51,091 nt of DNA from Myxococcales bacterium (GTDB lineage Bacteria; Myxococcota_A; Polyangia; Palsa-1104; JAEUJZ01): the NCBI GenBank assembly GCA_016794465.1, contig JAEUKA010000029.1:1-51091 (forward strand). Reading direction: 5' to 3'. The notes under the pieces were generated by a model, which was not told where the DNA came from, did not search any database, and was given only the letters and a program-made list of their open reading frames with translations. Positions 15,225-25,719 of the stretch are shown piece by piece (the stretch's first letter is position 1; every line of letters starts with the position of its first letter). The position numbers and the translations under genes were made by a program.

Positions 15225-17788
15225 TGGCCAAAAGCGACCTTCACAGTGCCTGGGCCAGGCTGTTTGTCTCGTCGCTGGTCAGCGCCGGGGTGGTGGATGT
15301 GGTGTGCAGTCCGGGCTCGCGCTCGACTCCTTTGGCACTGGCCGTAGCGCAGGAGTCGCGGCTGACCTTGCACGTCCTTATCGATGAGCGCGTGGCGGCG
15401 TTTTTTGCGCTCGGTCAGGCACGGATCAGTGGTCGGCCCAGTGTCCTCTTGTGTACCTCCGGAACCGCTGGCGCGCACTACCTTCCGGCGGTGATCGAGG
15501 CTTCGCAGAGTCACCTTCCCGTGCTGATGGTGACCGCTGATCGGCCCTGGGAAGACTACGACTGTGCGGCGGCGCAGACCATCGATCAGGTCAAGCTGTT
15601 CGGTTCCTTTGTCCGTCACTATGCAGAGCTGGGACTTCCCGATGCGAGTGCACTGCACGCAGGGGTGCGGATTGCCGCGCAAGCGGTGGCTGCTACGCGA
15701 TCCCCGGTTCCTGGTCCGGTCCACATCAACGCGCGCTTTCGCAAGCCGCTGGAGCCAACTCCGACCACAGAAAAGGAGTCCTATTCCGCTGAGATCGAGC
15801 GGCTCCTAAAGCGTGGTCCAGCGACGGCATTTTTTGCCAAACAGAGTCCAGATCCGGCGGCGGTGCGAGCGGTCGCGCAGCTGTGTGTCACCCATCCGCA
15901 TGGCGTGATCGTAGCCGGTCCGGCAGCGGCAGGAACTGACCACTTGGCGCTGCGTCACGCAGTACCAGCGCTGTCCCGGCGAACCGGATTCCCGATCTGG
16001 GCAGAGGCCACCAGCGGACTGCGGTTTGGGAATCAGGAAGCGGTCTGTGGCGGCTTTGATGCGCTCTTGCAGAGTCCTTCCTTTCGCAAGTCTTTCGTCC
16101 CCCAGCTGCTGATCGAGCTGGGCGGTCCGGTGGTGTCTTCCGGATATGCTCGCTGGGTAGCGGAACATCCCGACTGCGTGCGGGTGGTGATTGCCGAGCA
16201 CGGCTGGAATGATCCGCCAGGGAGTGCTTCCCTGCTGTGTAGGAGTGATCCGGCGACCTTTGCAGCGGCGCTACTGACCGAGCTGTCCGCCCACGCTCCC
16301 GAACATCCGAGCGATCGATCTTGGGAATCGCACCTTTCTCATGCTGAGCAGACTGTTTGGCAGGTAGTGGAGGCAGATCTTTCCGACGGAGTTCTTTCAG
16401 AAGGAGTGGTTGCGCGGGCGGTCGTCTCGGCCCTCCCAGCGGACTCTGTCCTGATGGTGGGAAACAGCCTGCCGGTGCGCGATCTCGATCTGTTCTGTCC
16501 TCCAAGCCAGACGCCACTGCGGGTGCTGCATCAGCGCGGGGCCAGTGGCATTGATGGACTGATTGCTGGAGCCGCCGGAGCGCGCAGTCAGACGGAGCAG
16601 CCGCTCCTCCTGCTGCTGGGAGATGTGAGTGCGGCGCATGATCTGGGTGGCTTGGCGGCGCTACAGAAGGTGCCCGGACCGCTCGTGATTGTGATTGTCA
16701 ACAACGGTGGTGGTCGCATTTTCGAGCAGCTTCCGATTGGTAGCAATCCCACGGCACAACCGTACTTCGCAACCATGTTTTTGACTCCGCAACAAGTCGA
16801 GTTCGGTCACGGGGCGGCTGCGTTTGGGATTCCGTTTGTGAAAGTAGACAGTGCGCAGCAGCTGCAAGAAGCGCTGGCTTCTGGACTCACTTCGCAGACC
16901 CCTCTGGTCATTGAAGCGCTGGTTCCCGGTGCCGATGGAGCCGCCCGCCGCCCGCGCATCTGGCAGAGCATAGCGACGAGAGTTCCTGCTTGCGATCTGG
17001 CAAGTACACCACTTACAGAGTCCGCCTCTGCGCCGCATCCTCATGTCTATCTGCACGGCTTTTTGGGCTCTCCAGCGCTGTGGGAAGGCACTGTCAAGCA
17101 GACCCGCATGCCTTGCTATCATGAGTACCTTCCCGGTCATGGACCTGAGCCGTGGATGCTGCCGGATGCAGACTTTTGGACCGTGATCGATGCACTCTGC
17201 GCGCGGATTCCGTTTCCCCGCTTTGCCTTGTTTGGATACTCGTTAGGAGCGCGCTTGGCGCTGGCCCTGGCGCTCCGTCATCCCGATCGTGTCTCGTCGC
17301 TGGTGCTGGTCGGAGTCGATCCGGGAATTGCAAGTCAAGAGGATCGCAGCGCGCGCCAGGCCTGGGAAGATTCCTTGGCCGAGCAGCTTACGACACGCGG
17401 TCTGCCTGCCTTTGTCAGCCAGTGGGAAGCGCTGCCGCTGTTTGACTCCCAGAAGCGACTTCCAGAGTCGATCCAGAGTCACCAGCGAGCCGAGCGACTG
17501 CACCACCAGGAGTCCGCCATCGCGTGGTCCCTGCGCACCTTAGGAACCGGACGAATGCCCAATCTGTGGCCCCTGATTCCGTCGCTGCGAGTGCAAACCC
17601 ACGTCATCTCTGGGGCACTGGATGGCAAGTGTACAGAGATCGGCCAGCGGCTCTGTTCCGTAAGTCCCCTCTTCATTCAGCACACCATTCCGGACAGCGG
17701 ACATAACCCTGTCTTGGAAGCACCCGAGCGGCTGCTCACGCTGCTCACCACGCTCTTCCCTTCCCACTACGGAGTACGCAAGCCATGA
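15224..17788 (+). CDS. menDH: MenD-MenH fusion: SEPHCHC synthase and SHCHC synthase
   Basis: An 854-residue bifunctional protein. Residues ~1-580 are MenD, a ThDP enzyme adding 2-oxoglutarate to isochorismate: [50 protein letters not shown] and [12 protein letters not shown]. From ~605 an alpha/beta hydrolase follows, beginning [10 protein letters not shown], with nucleophile GYSLG, an acid in SGALDGK and His in [11 protein letters not shown]; these fit MenH, which eliminates pyruvate. MenD and MenH act consecutively, so the fusion is logical. Chosen ATG 15224 is coupled to the menF stop; the frame is open further upstream but the homology starts here. Confidence 0.93.
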   Translation: MAKSDLHSAWARLFVSSLVSAGVVDVVCSPGSRSTPLALAVAQESRLTLHVLIDERVAAFFALGQARISGRPSVLLCTSGTAGAHYLPAVIEASQSHLPVLMVTADRPWEDYDCAAAQTIDQVKLFGSFVRHYAELGLPDASALHAGVRIAAQAVAATRSPVPGPVHINARFRKPLEPTPTTEKESYSAEIERLLKRGPATAFFAKQSPDPAAVRAVAQLCVTHPHGVIVAGPAAAGTDHLALRHAVPALSRRTGFPIWAEATSGLRFGNQEAVCGGFDALLQSPSFRKSFVPQLLIELGGPVVSSGYARWVAEHPDCVRVVIAEHGWNDPPGSASLLCRSDPATFAAALLTELSAHAPEHPSDRSWESHLSHAEQTVWQVVEADLSDGVLSEGVVARAVVSALPADSVLMVGNSLPVRDLDLFCPPSQTPLRVLHQRGASGIDGLIAGAAGARSQTEQPLLLLLGDVSAAHDLGGLAALQKVPGPLVIVIVNNGGGRIFEQLPIGSNPTAQPYFATMFLTPQQVEFGHGAAAFGIPFVKVDSAQQLQEALASGLTSQTPLVIEALVPGADGAARRPRIWQSIATRVPACDLASTPLTESASAPHPHVYLHGFLGSPALWEGTVKQTRMPCYHEYLPGHGPEPWMLPDADFWTVIDALCARIPFPRFALFGYSLGARLALALALRHPDRVSSLVLVGVDPGIASQEDRSARQAWEDSLAEQLTTRGLPAFVSQWEALPLFDSQKRLPESIQSHQRAERLHHQESAIAWSLRTLGTGRMPNLWPLIPSLRVQTHVISGALDGKCTEIGQRLCSVSPLFIQHTIPDSGHNPVLEAPERLLTLLTTLFPSHYGVRKP

Positions 17789-18633
17789 GCAAGAGCAAGA
17801 CCCAGACTCAGACCCAGTGGAAGTCTGTCGATCAGCTGGACTTTCAAGACATCAATTATGAGAAGACCGACGACGGCATTGCCAAGATCACCATCAACCG
17901 ACCCGAGGTCCACAACGCCTTCCGTCCGCAGACGGTCAAAGAGCTGTCGGCTGCGTTCAATGATGCGCGTGATGATGCTGGCATCGGGGTGGTGATCTTG
18001 ACCGGAGCCGGTCGGGAGGCGTTCTGTTCCGGCGGCGATCAGCGGGTTCGTGGTCAAGGCGGCTATGTCGGTGAGGATGGAATTCCGCGACTCAACATCC
18101 TGGATGTCCAGCGTCAGATCCGCACTCTGCCCAAGCCGGTGATTGCGATGGTGGCCGGCTATGCGATTGGGGGCGGACACGTGCTGCACATGCTCTGTGA
18201 TCTGACCATTGCGGCGGACAATGCGCGCTTTGGCCAGACCGGTCCGAAGGTCGGCAGCTTCGACGGTGGCTACGGCGCTTCCTACATGGCGCGGATCATT
18301 GGTCAGAAAAAGGCGCGCGAGATCTGGTTTCTGTGTCGTCAATATGATGCCCAGCAGGCGCTTCATATGGGCCTGGTCAACACCGTCGTCCCGCTTGCCG
18401 AGCTGGAGACAGAGACGCTGAAGTGGGCGCGCGAGATGTTGGAAAACAGTCCGACCGCCCTGCGCTTCTTGAAGGCGGCGCTCAATGCCGACTGCGACGG
18501 ACAAGCCGGACTTCAGGAGCTGGCCGGGAGTGCCACCCTCCTTTACTATCTGACCGATGAAGGTCGTGAAGGAAAGGAGGCGTTTCTAGAGAAGCGCAAG
18601 CCCAACTTCAAGAAGTTCAAGCGCTTCCCATGA
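17785..18633 (+). CDS. menB: 1,4-dihydroxy-2-naphthoyl-CoA synthase
   Basis: A 282-residue crotonase-family enzyme closing the naphthoate ring from o-succinylbenzoyl-CoA. Seen: [16 protein letters not shown] (typical MenB oxyanion-hole region), [38 protein letters not shown] and the C-terminal [13 protein letters not shown] that ends most MenB proteins. Length is normal. Start and stop overlap neighbours by four bases (ATGA), part of a translationally coupled chain. Confidence 0.96.
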   Translation: MSKSKTQTQTQWKSVDQLDFQDINYEKTDDGIAKITINRPEVHNAFRPQTVKELSAAFNDARDDAGIGVVILTGAGREAFCSGGDQRVRGQGGYVGEDGIPRLNILDVQRQIRTLPKPVIAMVAGYAIGGGHVLHMLCDLTIAADNARFGQTGPKVGSFDGGYGASYMARIIGQKKAREIWFLCRQYDAQQALHMGLVNTVVPLAELETETLKWAREMLENSPTALRFLKAALNADCDGQAGLQELAGSATLLYYLTDEGREGKEAFLEKRKPNFKKFKRFP

Positions 18634-19550
18634 GCAACCAGACTGCGCCGCTGGTGCCTCCTTCACAGATCGCCAAGGACTCCCTGCGGGCGTGGCTTTT
18701 GGCCACCCGTCCGGCTACTCTTACCGTCGGTGTGATTCCGGTGCTCGTGGGTACTGCGGTGGCGCACTCGATGGGCGCGATGCGACCGCTGGCCGCGCTG
18801 GCGGCCCTTTTGGGAGCGATCTGCATCCAGATTGGGACCAACCTGGCCAACGATGTCTTTGACTTTGAAAAAGGCGCCGACACAGCCGAGCGCTTGGGTC
18901 CTCTGCGGGTGACCCAGGCCGGGCTGATTGCGCCGCAGCGCGTCCGCTTGGGAATGTATGTCAGCTTTGCGTTGGCGACGGTGATGGGCGTGTATCTGAC
19001 CTGGGTGGCGGGGCCTGTCATCGTGCTGATTGGGGGTCTGTCGATCGCTTCCGGAGTCGCCTATACCGGGGGTCCGTTTCCGCTTGGTTACAACGGTCTT
19101 GGCGATCTGTTTGTGCTGATCTTCTTCGGCTTGGTCGCAGTCTGCGGCACGGTGTTTGTGCAGGCCGGACAGCTCTCTTTGCTGGCCTATTTGGCCGCGC
19201 TGCCGGTCGGTGCGATCGCGACCGCAGTGCTGGTGGTCAACAACCTGCGTGATGGTCCCACCGACGTAAAGGCCGGCAAGCGGACGCTGGTGGTGCGCTT
19301 CGGTCGCGGCTTCGGAGTCGCGGAATATCTGCTGCTATTAGGGGTCGCGTATGCCGTGCCGTGCTACCTGGCAGGCGCTGGGCTCTGTGGCCGATTCGTG
19401 CTGCTGCCACTGCTGACAATGCCACTGGCGATTCCGCTGGGTCGATCGATTGTGCGGGATCACGGCGCGGTCTTAAACGGAACGCTGGCAGCGACGGCAC
19501 GGCTGCTGCTTCTGTTTGGGACTCTGTTTGCGATCGGAATCGTCTTGTGA
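18630..19550 (+). CDS. menA: 1,4-dihydroxy-2-naphthoate polyprenyltransferase
   Basis: A 306-residue integral membrane UbiA-family prenyltransferase attaching the polyprenyl chain to DHNA. The Asp-rich substrate motif is [14 protein letters not shown], and a second acidic region is [17 protein letters not shown]. About eight or nine hydrophobic segments are visible. Its prenyl donor is presumably made by the synthase at 10951-12027. Start overlaps the menB stop as ATGA; its own stop overlaps menC as TGATG. Confidence 0.95.
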   Translation: MSNQTAPLVPPSQIAKDSLRAWLLATRPATLTVGVIPVLVGTAVAHSMGAMRPLAALAALLGAICIQIGTNLANDVFDFEKGADTAERLGPLRVTQAGLIAPQRVRLGMYVSFALATVMGVYLTWVAGPVIVLIGGLSIASGVAYTGGPFPLGYNGLGDLFVLIFFGLVAVCGTVFVQAGQLSLLAYLAALPVGAIATAVLVVNNLRDGPTDVKAGKRTLVVRFGRGFGVAEYLLLLGVAYAVPCYLAGAGLCGRFVLLPLLTMPLAIPLGRSIVRDHGAVLNGTLAATARLLLLFGTLFAIGIVL

Positions 19551-20638
19551 TGACTCTGTCCGCTGCGCCACTGCCCCTGTGTGCCGGGCTGCGTCTGCTG
19601 GGATCGCGGCTCCAGCTGCAAGGTGGATCGCTGGCGCAGTCGTTTGTCAGTGCCAAGCACAGCTGGACGTTTCGGCAAGGCGTGGTGCTTGAGATCTGGG
19701 ATCACCGGGGTCATCACGGCGTCGGGGAAGCGTCCCCCCTTTTGGGACACTCTGCGGAGTCTGTGGAAGACTGCGTGGCGGCTCTGTCCGACATTCATAC
19801 GCGCTGGCAAGGGGGTCTGGATGACGAGGGCTGGCCGCTCTGCCCGTGGCTCTCTTCGCTGCCGGCGGCGCGTTTTGCGTGGGAGTCTGCGCTGGGTGAT
19901 CTGCTGGCTCGGTCGCGCGGAGTCTCGGTGAGCACGCTGCTTGGGAATCAGCAGCCGCAGATCGCGCGCAGTGCGGTCGTAAAGAGTCTGGATGAAGCAC
20001 GGCAGGCCCTGGATCGCGGAGTCCGGACACTCAAGATCAAGGTCGGTTCACGCGAAAAAGAGGCAGAAGAAGAGCTTCATATGCTGCGCTCGCTGCGCAC
20101 CCAGCTGGGCGATGACTTTGCACTCCGGCTCGATGCCAATGGAGTCTGGACGGCCAGCGAAGCGCGGGCACGGCTGGCCAGCTTTCGTTCGCTCCGGCCC
20201 GAGTTTGTTGAGCAGCCTACCAGCACCTCGGCACTTCTGACGCTGGGTGAGTGTGCGGTTCCGTGGGCCGCAGATGAGTCGCTGTCTGATGACGCTGCGC
20301 TTGATGCGCTGCTGGCTGCACCTGGCTGTACCGCGTGGGTGATAAAGCCCGCGATGCTGGGTCTGCGCCGTGCCAGAGAGCTGGCGATTCGCGCGCAGCG
20401 GCACGGACTGGGTGTGGTGGTGACGCATCTTCTCGACGGGCCGATTGGCCTGGCAGCAGCCTGTGAGCTGGCGCTGTCGCTACCGGTTCCGCCGCTGGCC
20501 TGTGGTCTGGACACACATCCGGGGCTGTCTGCTTGGCCGCTGGTGAACCTTCCGCATCATCAGGAGTCACCGGCTTCGATCGTCGCTACCGGCCATAGCG
20601 GACTCGGATTTCCTACCCAAGGTCTGCCATGGATCTGA
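19550..20638 (+). CDS. menC: o-Succinylbenzoate synthase
   Basis: A 362-residue enolase-superfamily enzyme dehydrating SHCHC to o-succinylbenzoate. Catalytic Lys pair in TLKIKVG (KxK), metal ligands in RLDANGVW, EQPTS and ADESL, and the second Lys in VIKPAMLG follow the MenC order. Start ATG 19550 sits one base into the menA stop; an open upstream extension in the same frame overlaps menA and is not needed by homology. The C-terminus overlaps menE by 10 bp. Confidence 0.93.
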   Translation: MTLSAAPLPLCAGLRLLGSRLQLQGGSLAQSFVSAKHSWTFRQGVVLEIWDHRGHHGVGEASPLLGHSAESVEDCVAALSDIHTRWQGGLDDEGWPLCPWLSSLPAARFAWESALGDLLARSRGVSVSTLLGNQQPQIARSAVVKSLDEARQALDRGVRTLKIKVGSREKEAEEELHMLRSLRTQLGDDFALRLDANGVWTASEARARLASFRSLRPEFVEQPTSTSALLTLGECAVPWAADESLSDDAALDALLAAPGCTAWVIKPAMLGLRRARELAIRAQRHGLGVVVTHLLDGPIGLAAACELALSLPVPPLACGLDTHPGLSAWPLVNLPHHQESPASIVATGHSGLGFPTQGLPWI

Positions 20639-22068
20639 GTACTTTTGCCGCTGCGAGAGAGTGTGGGAATCGCCTGGCCGTGATCTGGGAAGCGGGCTCC
20701 TTAACCTATGCGCAGCTGGCCGAGCGAGTGGCGACTGCCTGTGCGGCTCTGGTTGACAGAGGCTATGGTCCAGCGACGCTGCTGGCGATCCGTGCGAGCA
20801 ATCGCTGGCCGACTCTGGTGCTGATCCTGGCGTGCATCGAAAGGGGGATTCCCTTTGTCGCCATTCATCCGCGCTGGACGGATCGAGAGGTGCAAGTGGT
20901 GATGCAAGATGCGCGGCCAGTGGCGCTGTGTGGGGATGCCGAAGTCGACTCCCTAACGGCTGGTGAGCGCGCCGATGCTACGCCTCCCTTCACGATTCCG
21001 GCTGTGGATATCAGCGACGCTGCACCGCTTGCGATCTTGTACTCTTCGGGAACCACTGGGACTCCCAAAGGGGCGATCTTGTCGCGGGCTGCTTTTGTCG
21101 CCAGTGCGCAAGGGAGTGCTGACAACCTGGGCTGGCAAACGGAAGATCGCTGGCTGCTCTGTCTGCCGCTGTGCCACATTGGCGGGCTGTCGATTGTGAC
21201 GCGCTGCTTGCTGGGGCGACGGACCTTGGTGCTGCTGCCCAAATATGAAGCATCACAAGTACTTCATATGATTGTCCGTCATCGCGTCACTTTGTTGTCG
21301 GTGGTTCCGACCATGCTCAAGGGGCTGCTGGATGCGGAAGGGATAGAAGGGGCGGAAGGGAGTGACGCCCTGGCCCGGTTGCGCGCGGTGCTATGTGGCG
21401 GTGCGGCGACGCCGTTGTCCCTGGTCGAGCGGGCGGTGGCTGCGGGAGTGAATGTCTTATGTACCTATGGTTTGACCGAGGCGTGCTCGCAGGTGACGGT
21501 GCAGAAGTGGCTGCCAAAGCCGCTGGCTCGCCAAGGCTGTGGGACTCCTTTGGCGGGACTTTCGCTGTCGATTCGGAGTGAACAGGGAGTCCCGCTTCCG
21601 CCGGGAGAAGTGGGACGAATCGTCGTGCGCGGTAGCAGTCTGCTCACCGGATACGTGGGGCAGGAGCCGCTTCGGCAGCGCTGGTTTGATACCGGCGATC
21701 TCGGGGAGCTCGACGAGGAAGGGACTCTGTACGTGCATGCGCGGCGGATCGATCTGATTGTGACCGGGGGCGAAAATGTCTACCCGCTGGAGGTCGAGCA
21801 GGAGCTGCTGCGACTCCCTTCTGTGCGTGCGGCGGTGGTGTTTGGGATTCCCGATCCGCAGTATGGAGCGGTGGTAGCGGCGGCGCTGGTGGTGAGTCCG
21901 GACTTTCAGCGTGGCGAGCTTGCGGAGCTGCTCACCTCGTCGCTGGCGCCGTTTAAGCGGCCTCGCTGGTGGGCGCGGGTTGACTCCTTTCCGGAGCTAC
22001 CAAGTGGCAAGCTTGATCGCCGTCGCGCCATCACAGAGCTGACTCCGCTGTTGCGAAAGGAGCTGTAG
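20629..22068 (+). CDS. menE: o-Succinylbenzoate-CoA ligase
   Basis: A 479-residue ANL-superfamily acyl-CoA ligase activating o-succinylbenzoate. P-loop-like [31 protein letters not shown] and [14 protein letters not shown] are adenylation motifs; the C-terminal catalytic Lys is in LPSGKLDRR. It is the last plus-strand gene of the men run, and its 3' end overlaps the convergent thioesterase gene by 38 bp. Confidence 0.94.
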   Translation: MDLSTFAAARECGNRLAVIWEAGSLTYAQLAERVATACAALVDRGYGPATLLAIRASNRWPTLVLILACIERGIPFVAIHPRWTDREVQVVMQDARPVALCGDAEVDSLTAGERADATPPFTIPAVDISDAAPLAILYSSGTTGTPKGAILSRAAFVASAQGSADNLGWQTEDRWLLCLPLCHIGGLSIVTRCLLGRRTLVLLPKYEASQVLHMIVRHRVTLLSVVPTMLKGLLDAEGIEGAEGSDALARLRAVLCGGAATPLSLVERAVAAGVNVLCTYGLTEACSQVTVQKWLPKPLARQGCGTPLAGLSLSIRSEQGVPLPPGEVGRIVVRGSSLLTGYVGQEPLRQRWFDTGDLGELDEEGTLYVHARRIDLIVTGGENVYPLEVEQELLRLPSVRAAVVFGIPDPQYGAVVAAALVVSPDFQRGELAELLTSSLAPFKRPRWWARVDSFPELPSGKLDRRRAITELTPLLRKEL

Positions 22069-22483
22069 GAGGAGTCACATAGGCGCGGCGTAGCTCCTCG
22101 GGAATCGGGCGAGGTCGGAAGCTCTGGCGATCGATCACCACATGGACCGTCTTTCCTACCGCGTGTAGCCGCAGCGGCTCTGTGCCCGAGACAATCCGAT
22201 AGTGCAGCGCAAACGAAGTCTCACCAAGCTCTGCGCGCACCACCTCGACCCGCACCTTGTCGCCAAAGCGCAGCGGACTCTTATAGTCAGCCTCGGCGTG
22301 CGCGAGCGGGGCGGCCCACTCTCCTGCGCCAATCACCGCCGGCATATCGAGTCCGCACTCACCCAGGTGCGCAAAAAACGCATTGTGAAAGTAGTCAAAG
22401 ACACGCGCGAAGAACACGATCCCAGCCGCATCAATGTCTTGAAACGGAACCACCATCGGCAGGGAATGTAGGGGCTGACTCAT
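22031..22483 (-). CDS. DHNA-CoA thioesterase (hotdog fold)
   Basis: A 150-residue single-domain hotdog thioesterase of the 4-hydroxybenzoyl-CoA type. FQDIDAAGIVFFARVFDYFHNAF holds the catalytic Asp and the family signature. Between menE and the aro genes, it best fits release of 1,4-dihydroxy-2-naphthoate from its CoA ester between MenB and MenA. It runs against menE with a 38-bp overlap of coding ends. The 61-bp gap from the upstream aroDE gene allows co-transcription. A generic acyl-CoA hydrolase cannot be excluded. Confidence 0.8.
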   Translation of the reverse strand: MSQPLHSLPMVVPFQDIDAAGIVFFARVFDYFHNAFFAHLGECGLDMPAVIGAGEWAAPLAHAEADYKSPLRFGDKVRVEVVRAELGETSFALHYRIVSGTEPLRLHAVGKTVHVVIDRQSFRPRPIPEELRRAYVTPPTAPFATAESAL

Positions 22484-22544
22484 CGGTATGATCGTCCTTT
22501 TTAAAACAGAGTGTTAAGAGTGTAAAGGAGTGGGAAGCGGCTTC

Positions 22545-23999
22545 CTAGTGAGCCTCATCCACCGTCGACAGGTGTGCGCTCCAAAAGGCTTGCTGGGCCG
22601 CTGCTTGCGCGACAAAAAACTCGCTGCCATCGACATACACCGCAGAGATCTCTTGTGCAAAGTCGCGACCGGGAGAGTCTGCCGCATAGTTTAAATCGAA
22701 CACCAGCTGGGGACGCAGCCAGGGAGGGGGCGGCGAGACGTAACGACTCCTTCCCACCGACCAGATCAGTGCAGCGACGGCAGACTGACGCTCTGTGTCA
22801 TCTCGCAGAGCTGCAGTGCGTGCCGAAAGAAAGAGCGCGGAAGGAAAGCAGGCTCGCAAGAGGGGCAGCAGGCCGCCACCCCCAAACACCGCCAGGCGCG
22901 GATCTGGACCGAGCAGCGGTGCATGCTGACGAAGGACACTCTGCCACGCGGTACGCAGGCCAACTCCGTCGGTGCTGGTGCCAATCAGAGTGCCCAAAGG
23001 AGTCACCGCCAGGGTGTTGCCTGCGCCCGCTTCATCACTGTCCGAAGAAGCAGACTCCCAGCGGCCACCACGTTCCCGAATCACTTCATACAGCCACGGC
23101 TTCAGCGGTGAGGTCACTGCGGCGGCACGTAGACCGAGTCCGCGCAAGATCGGAAGGACCGCACTGGATCGTGTCTCTTCTTCCGGAATCTTGATCTTCA
23201 GAACCGGCATTCCTAACTTCGCAAAGAAGTCCTGATGATGTGCGGGGGTACGGCTGTGCTCGACGGGATCACCCAAGATCGCGGCAAAGGGAATCGGCGG
23301 CTTCTGCGGCATCGGCACCGCATGACGAGTCTTCCACTCCTCCCAAGTCGGCTGGTCGGGAATCAGTGGTGCGTCCTCATCGCGCAGAAAGTTGAGCAGC
23401 AGCGACTCTCCCTGCAGCAGGCGATAGAACCGGAAGCGCCCCGATCCGTCAGCAGAGATCGGCAGAAACAGGTGGCGCTGCGGACTCTGAAGGTGCCACA
23501 AGTGACCTTCCCACAGCTCGGCCAGGCTCTGAATCGGCAGCGCTGCTTTGAGAAGGAGTGGCGAAGGATACGCCTGACTCAGACGATCGAGCTGGGCTGT
23601 TAAGGACTCCTGCGGGGTGCGGGTATGCGTCGAGAGGATCACGTGCCGATGCGGCTCAATGCTGGTGCAGAGTGCGTCCAGAATCGGAGTCCTCCCAAGC
23701 TCCAGCGCGTAGTCAAGGAGTGCCGGACGTACGGATTCGATCAGCGCCAGCGTGTCCCGGTTGCTGCGGCGGCGCAGGCTGAGCAAGCGCTGATCGGAAG
23801 GAAGTCGCGCGGCCAGCCACAGGAGCTGTTCGTCGTCGAGAAGATCGTCCCGCAGCTCAATGAAGCGGAGTCCGGACCGGAGCTGTCTTTCGATCCGCCG
23901 CAGCACTGCATCGAGATCGGAGTCGGCGTGCAGTCGGATGGTGACAGTGGCTCCGCCTAAGACAGTCGCTCCGCGCAGGGTGGGCGCTTTCTCGATCAT
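22545..23999 (-). CDS. aroDE: AroD-AroE fusion: type I 3-dehydroquinate dehydratase and shikimate dehydrogenase
   Basis: 484 residues from ATG 23999; an open N-terminal extension overlapping aroKB is rejected. The first half is a type I dehydroquinase: FIELRDD near the start, HVILSTHTRT with the general-base His, and LLLKAAL with the Schiff-base Lys. The second half is shikimate dehydrogenase: ILGDPVEHSRTPAHHQDFF (substrate loop), VTSPLKPW with the catalytic Lys, and GTSTDGVGL in place of the usual NTDG. A divergent Rossmann part follows (AVFGGGGLLPLL). Fused AroD-AroE is known in plants and some bacteria. It is divergent from aroKB across 51 bp, which probably holds both promoters. Confidence 0.88.
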   Translation of the reverse strand: MIEKAPTLRGATVLGGATVTIRLHADSDLDAVLRRIERQLRSGLRFIELRDDLLDDEQLLWLAARLPSDQRLLSLRRRSNRDTLALIESVRPALLDYALELGRTPILDALCTSIEPHRHVILSTHTRTPQESLTAQLDRLSQAYPSPLLLKAALPIQSLAELWEGHLWHLQSPQRHLFLPISADGSGRFRFYRLLQGESLLLNFLRDEDAPLIPDQPTWEEWKTRHAVPMPQKPPIPFAAILGDPVEHSRTPAHHQDFFAKLGMPVLKIKIPEEETRSSAVLPILRGLGLRAAAVTSPLKPWLYEVIRERGGRWESASSDSDEAGAGNTLAVTPLGTLIGTSTDGVGLRTAWQSVLRQHAPLLGPDPRLAVFGGGGLLPLLRACFPSALFLSARTAALRDDTERQSAVAALIWSVGRSRYVSPPPPWLRPQLVFDLNYAADSPGRDFAQEISAVYVDGSEFFVAQAAAQQAFWSAHLSTVDEAH

Positions 24000-24050
24000 G
24001 ATCGTCGAAACGCTAGCAGATTCCGGTCGAAGCTGGCAGGATACCTCGCA

Positions 24051-25712
24051 ATGCTTGTCCTGTGTGGGCCTCCTGGCGTCGGCAAAACCACGATTGGTCG
24101 GATCTGCGCGCAGCGGCTGCGGATTCCCTTTGTGGACACCGATGAGGCACTGGTGGAGCTGACTGGCTCGACGGTGGCGGCGCTGTTGGAGCGGGAGGGA
24201 GAGGCGGCCCTGCGGGAGCGCGAGCATCGCCTGATCGAAGCGCTGGATCGAGAGCCTCGGATCTTGGCGGTGGGTGGTGGGCTGATCACGGTTCCCAAGA
24301 CGCGCCAGCTGCTGAGAGATCGCGCACTCCTCATCGGGCTGGATGCGTCACTGCCAGAGCTGCTGTCACGACTGTCGCAGAGCGCGATCCCAAGGCCGCT
24401 GCTGTGGCCGACGGCGGCAGAGACTCTGCCTGCGCTGCTCGAGCGTCGTGAGTCCGCCTACCGCGATGTGCACGTCCGAATCCAGACCGATGGACTGAAG
24501 AGAGAGCAGCTGGCCGAGACGGTGTGTCTGCTCTATCGGCAGCTCTATCAGCACTCCTGTTCGCATTCCTACTCGCATTCCTACTCGCATTCCTACTCGC
24601 ATTCCTGTCCGCAGATTTCTGCTGAGTGCGGGCAGAGTCCGGAGTCACAGCGGCAGTTTTTTGGGGACAGCGAGGTGGTCTACACCGACGAGCTTCCCGA
24701 CCAGTCAGATCATTCGCTTCACTTTGCAGAGTCTCTGCTCATCTATGATCAGCGCCTGGAATCGATTGGAAACAGAGTCCTTGCCGAGTGGCTGGCGGCC
24801 TTTCCGGTGCGCTATCCGGTGACTGCGGGTGAGTCGCTCAAAGATCTGACCGCGTTTCCGTTTCACGTACAGAGGCTGCTCGAACGGCTGGCTCCGCTTC
24901 CGGCCACACGCTCGACGGTGGTGGCGCTGGGTGGCGGCTCGGTGGGAGACTTTGCGGGGTTCTTTGCCAGCGTTTGCAAGCGCGGACTGCCGCTAATTCA
25001 GATTCCTTCTACTTGGCTGGCGGCGATTGACTCTGCGCATGGCGGCAAGAACGCGCTCAATGTCGGCTTGATGAAGAATCAGCTCGGTACGATTGCGTTT
25101 GCGCGCCGCATCATCCTGTCGAAACAGCTGCTGTGCGGACAGCCCAAGGAGCGCGCGCAGGAAGCGATGGGAGAGCTGGCCAAGATCGCGATCATCGACG
25201 GTGGGCCGTGGGTAAAGGAGCTGCTCGCAGCGCCCGAAACGGACGGGGATCTGCTGTGGCGCTTTCTGTCCTGTGCGGTCGCGGCGAAGTACAAGGTGGT
25301 GCTCTCCGATCCGCTGGAGCGACTCTCTGTTCGTCACCAGCTCAACCTGGGACACACCATCGGTCATATCTTGGAGACTCAGCATCAGCTTCCGCATGGA
25401 CTGGCAGTTGCACAAGGGCTGCATTTTACGCTGGAGCTGTCGACGGAGAGAGGACTTCTGAATGCAGCTGACTTGCAAGAACTCCAGATGATTCTGACGA
25501 CTCGCTTTGCGCTTCCGGATCGGCGTCACCTGCTGGCCCCGATTCCTCAGTCGCAGTTTGTGAAGCAGCTACTCTCAGACAAAAAGAGATCGACCGAGCA
25601 GGCGATTCGCTTCGTGCTGGTGCGGGGAATCGGACAGGCTGTGATCGAAGAAATCTCCGTCGCTGAGTTGGTTGCTGAAGCGATCCGTCAAGGCTATGTC
25701 TGTGCGGGATAA
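24051..25712 (+). CDS. aroKB: AroK-AroB fusion: shikimate kinase and 3-dehydroquinate synthase
   Basis: A 553-residue bifunctional enzyme. Residues ~1-165 are shikimate kinase: Walker A GPPGVGKTT, DTDEALVE for shikimate, and AVGGGL. A low-complexity linker (~166-210) contains SHSYSHSY repeats. The rest is dehydroquinate synthase: GGGSVGDFAGFFAS for NAD, PSTWLAAIDSAHGGKNALN, AMGELAKIAIIDG, and metal-binding NLGHTIGHILE and HGLAVAQG. These steps are not consecutive in the pathway (AroB step 2, AroK step 5). The start at 24051 lacks a good ribosome site. Confidence 0.92.
   Translation: MLVLCGPPGVGKTTIGRICAQRLRIPFVDTDEALVELTGSTVAALLEREGEAALREREHRLIEALDREPRILAVGGGLITVPKTRQLLRDRALLIGLDASLPELLSRLSQSAIPRPLLWPTAAETLPALLERRESAYRDVHVRIQTDGLKREQLAETVCLLYRQLYQHSCSHSYSHSYSHSYSHSCPQISAECGQSPESQRQFFGDSEVVYTDELPDQSDHSLHFAESLLIYDQRLESIGNRVLAEWLAAFPVRYPVTAGESLKDLTAFPFHVQRLLERLAPLPATRSTVVALGGGSVGDFAGFFASVCKRGLPLIQIPSTWLAAIDSAHGGKNALNVGLMKNQLGTIAFARRIILSKQLLCGQPKERAQEAMGELAKIAIIDGGPWVKELLAAPETDGDLLWRFLSCAVAAKYKVVLSDPLERLSVRHQLNLGHTIGHILETQHQLPHGLAVAQGLHFTLELSTERGLLNAADLQELQMILTTRFALPDRRHLLAPIPQSQFVKQLLSDKKRSTEQAIRFVLVRGIGQAVIEEISVAELVAEAIRQGYVCAG
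24561..24608. repeat. 12-bp tandem repeat in the AroK-AroB linker
   Basis: Four head-to-tail copies of TCGCATTCCTAC, the last ending in GT instead of AC. They encode a Ser-His-Ser-Tyr series between the kinase and synthase domains. Copies 1-3 are identical, so the repeat is probably young and length-variable in frame. Confidence 0.9.
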
Positions 25713-25719
25713 GGAGTCG

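Noticed and set aside
22498..22526. Promoter TTTACA-N17-TAAAAA before the thioesterase gene
   Set aside because: Transcription start would fall within 8 nt of the ATG and downstream of the apparent AAGGA ribosome site, so the match is probably chance or the gene is read from aroDE.
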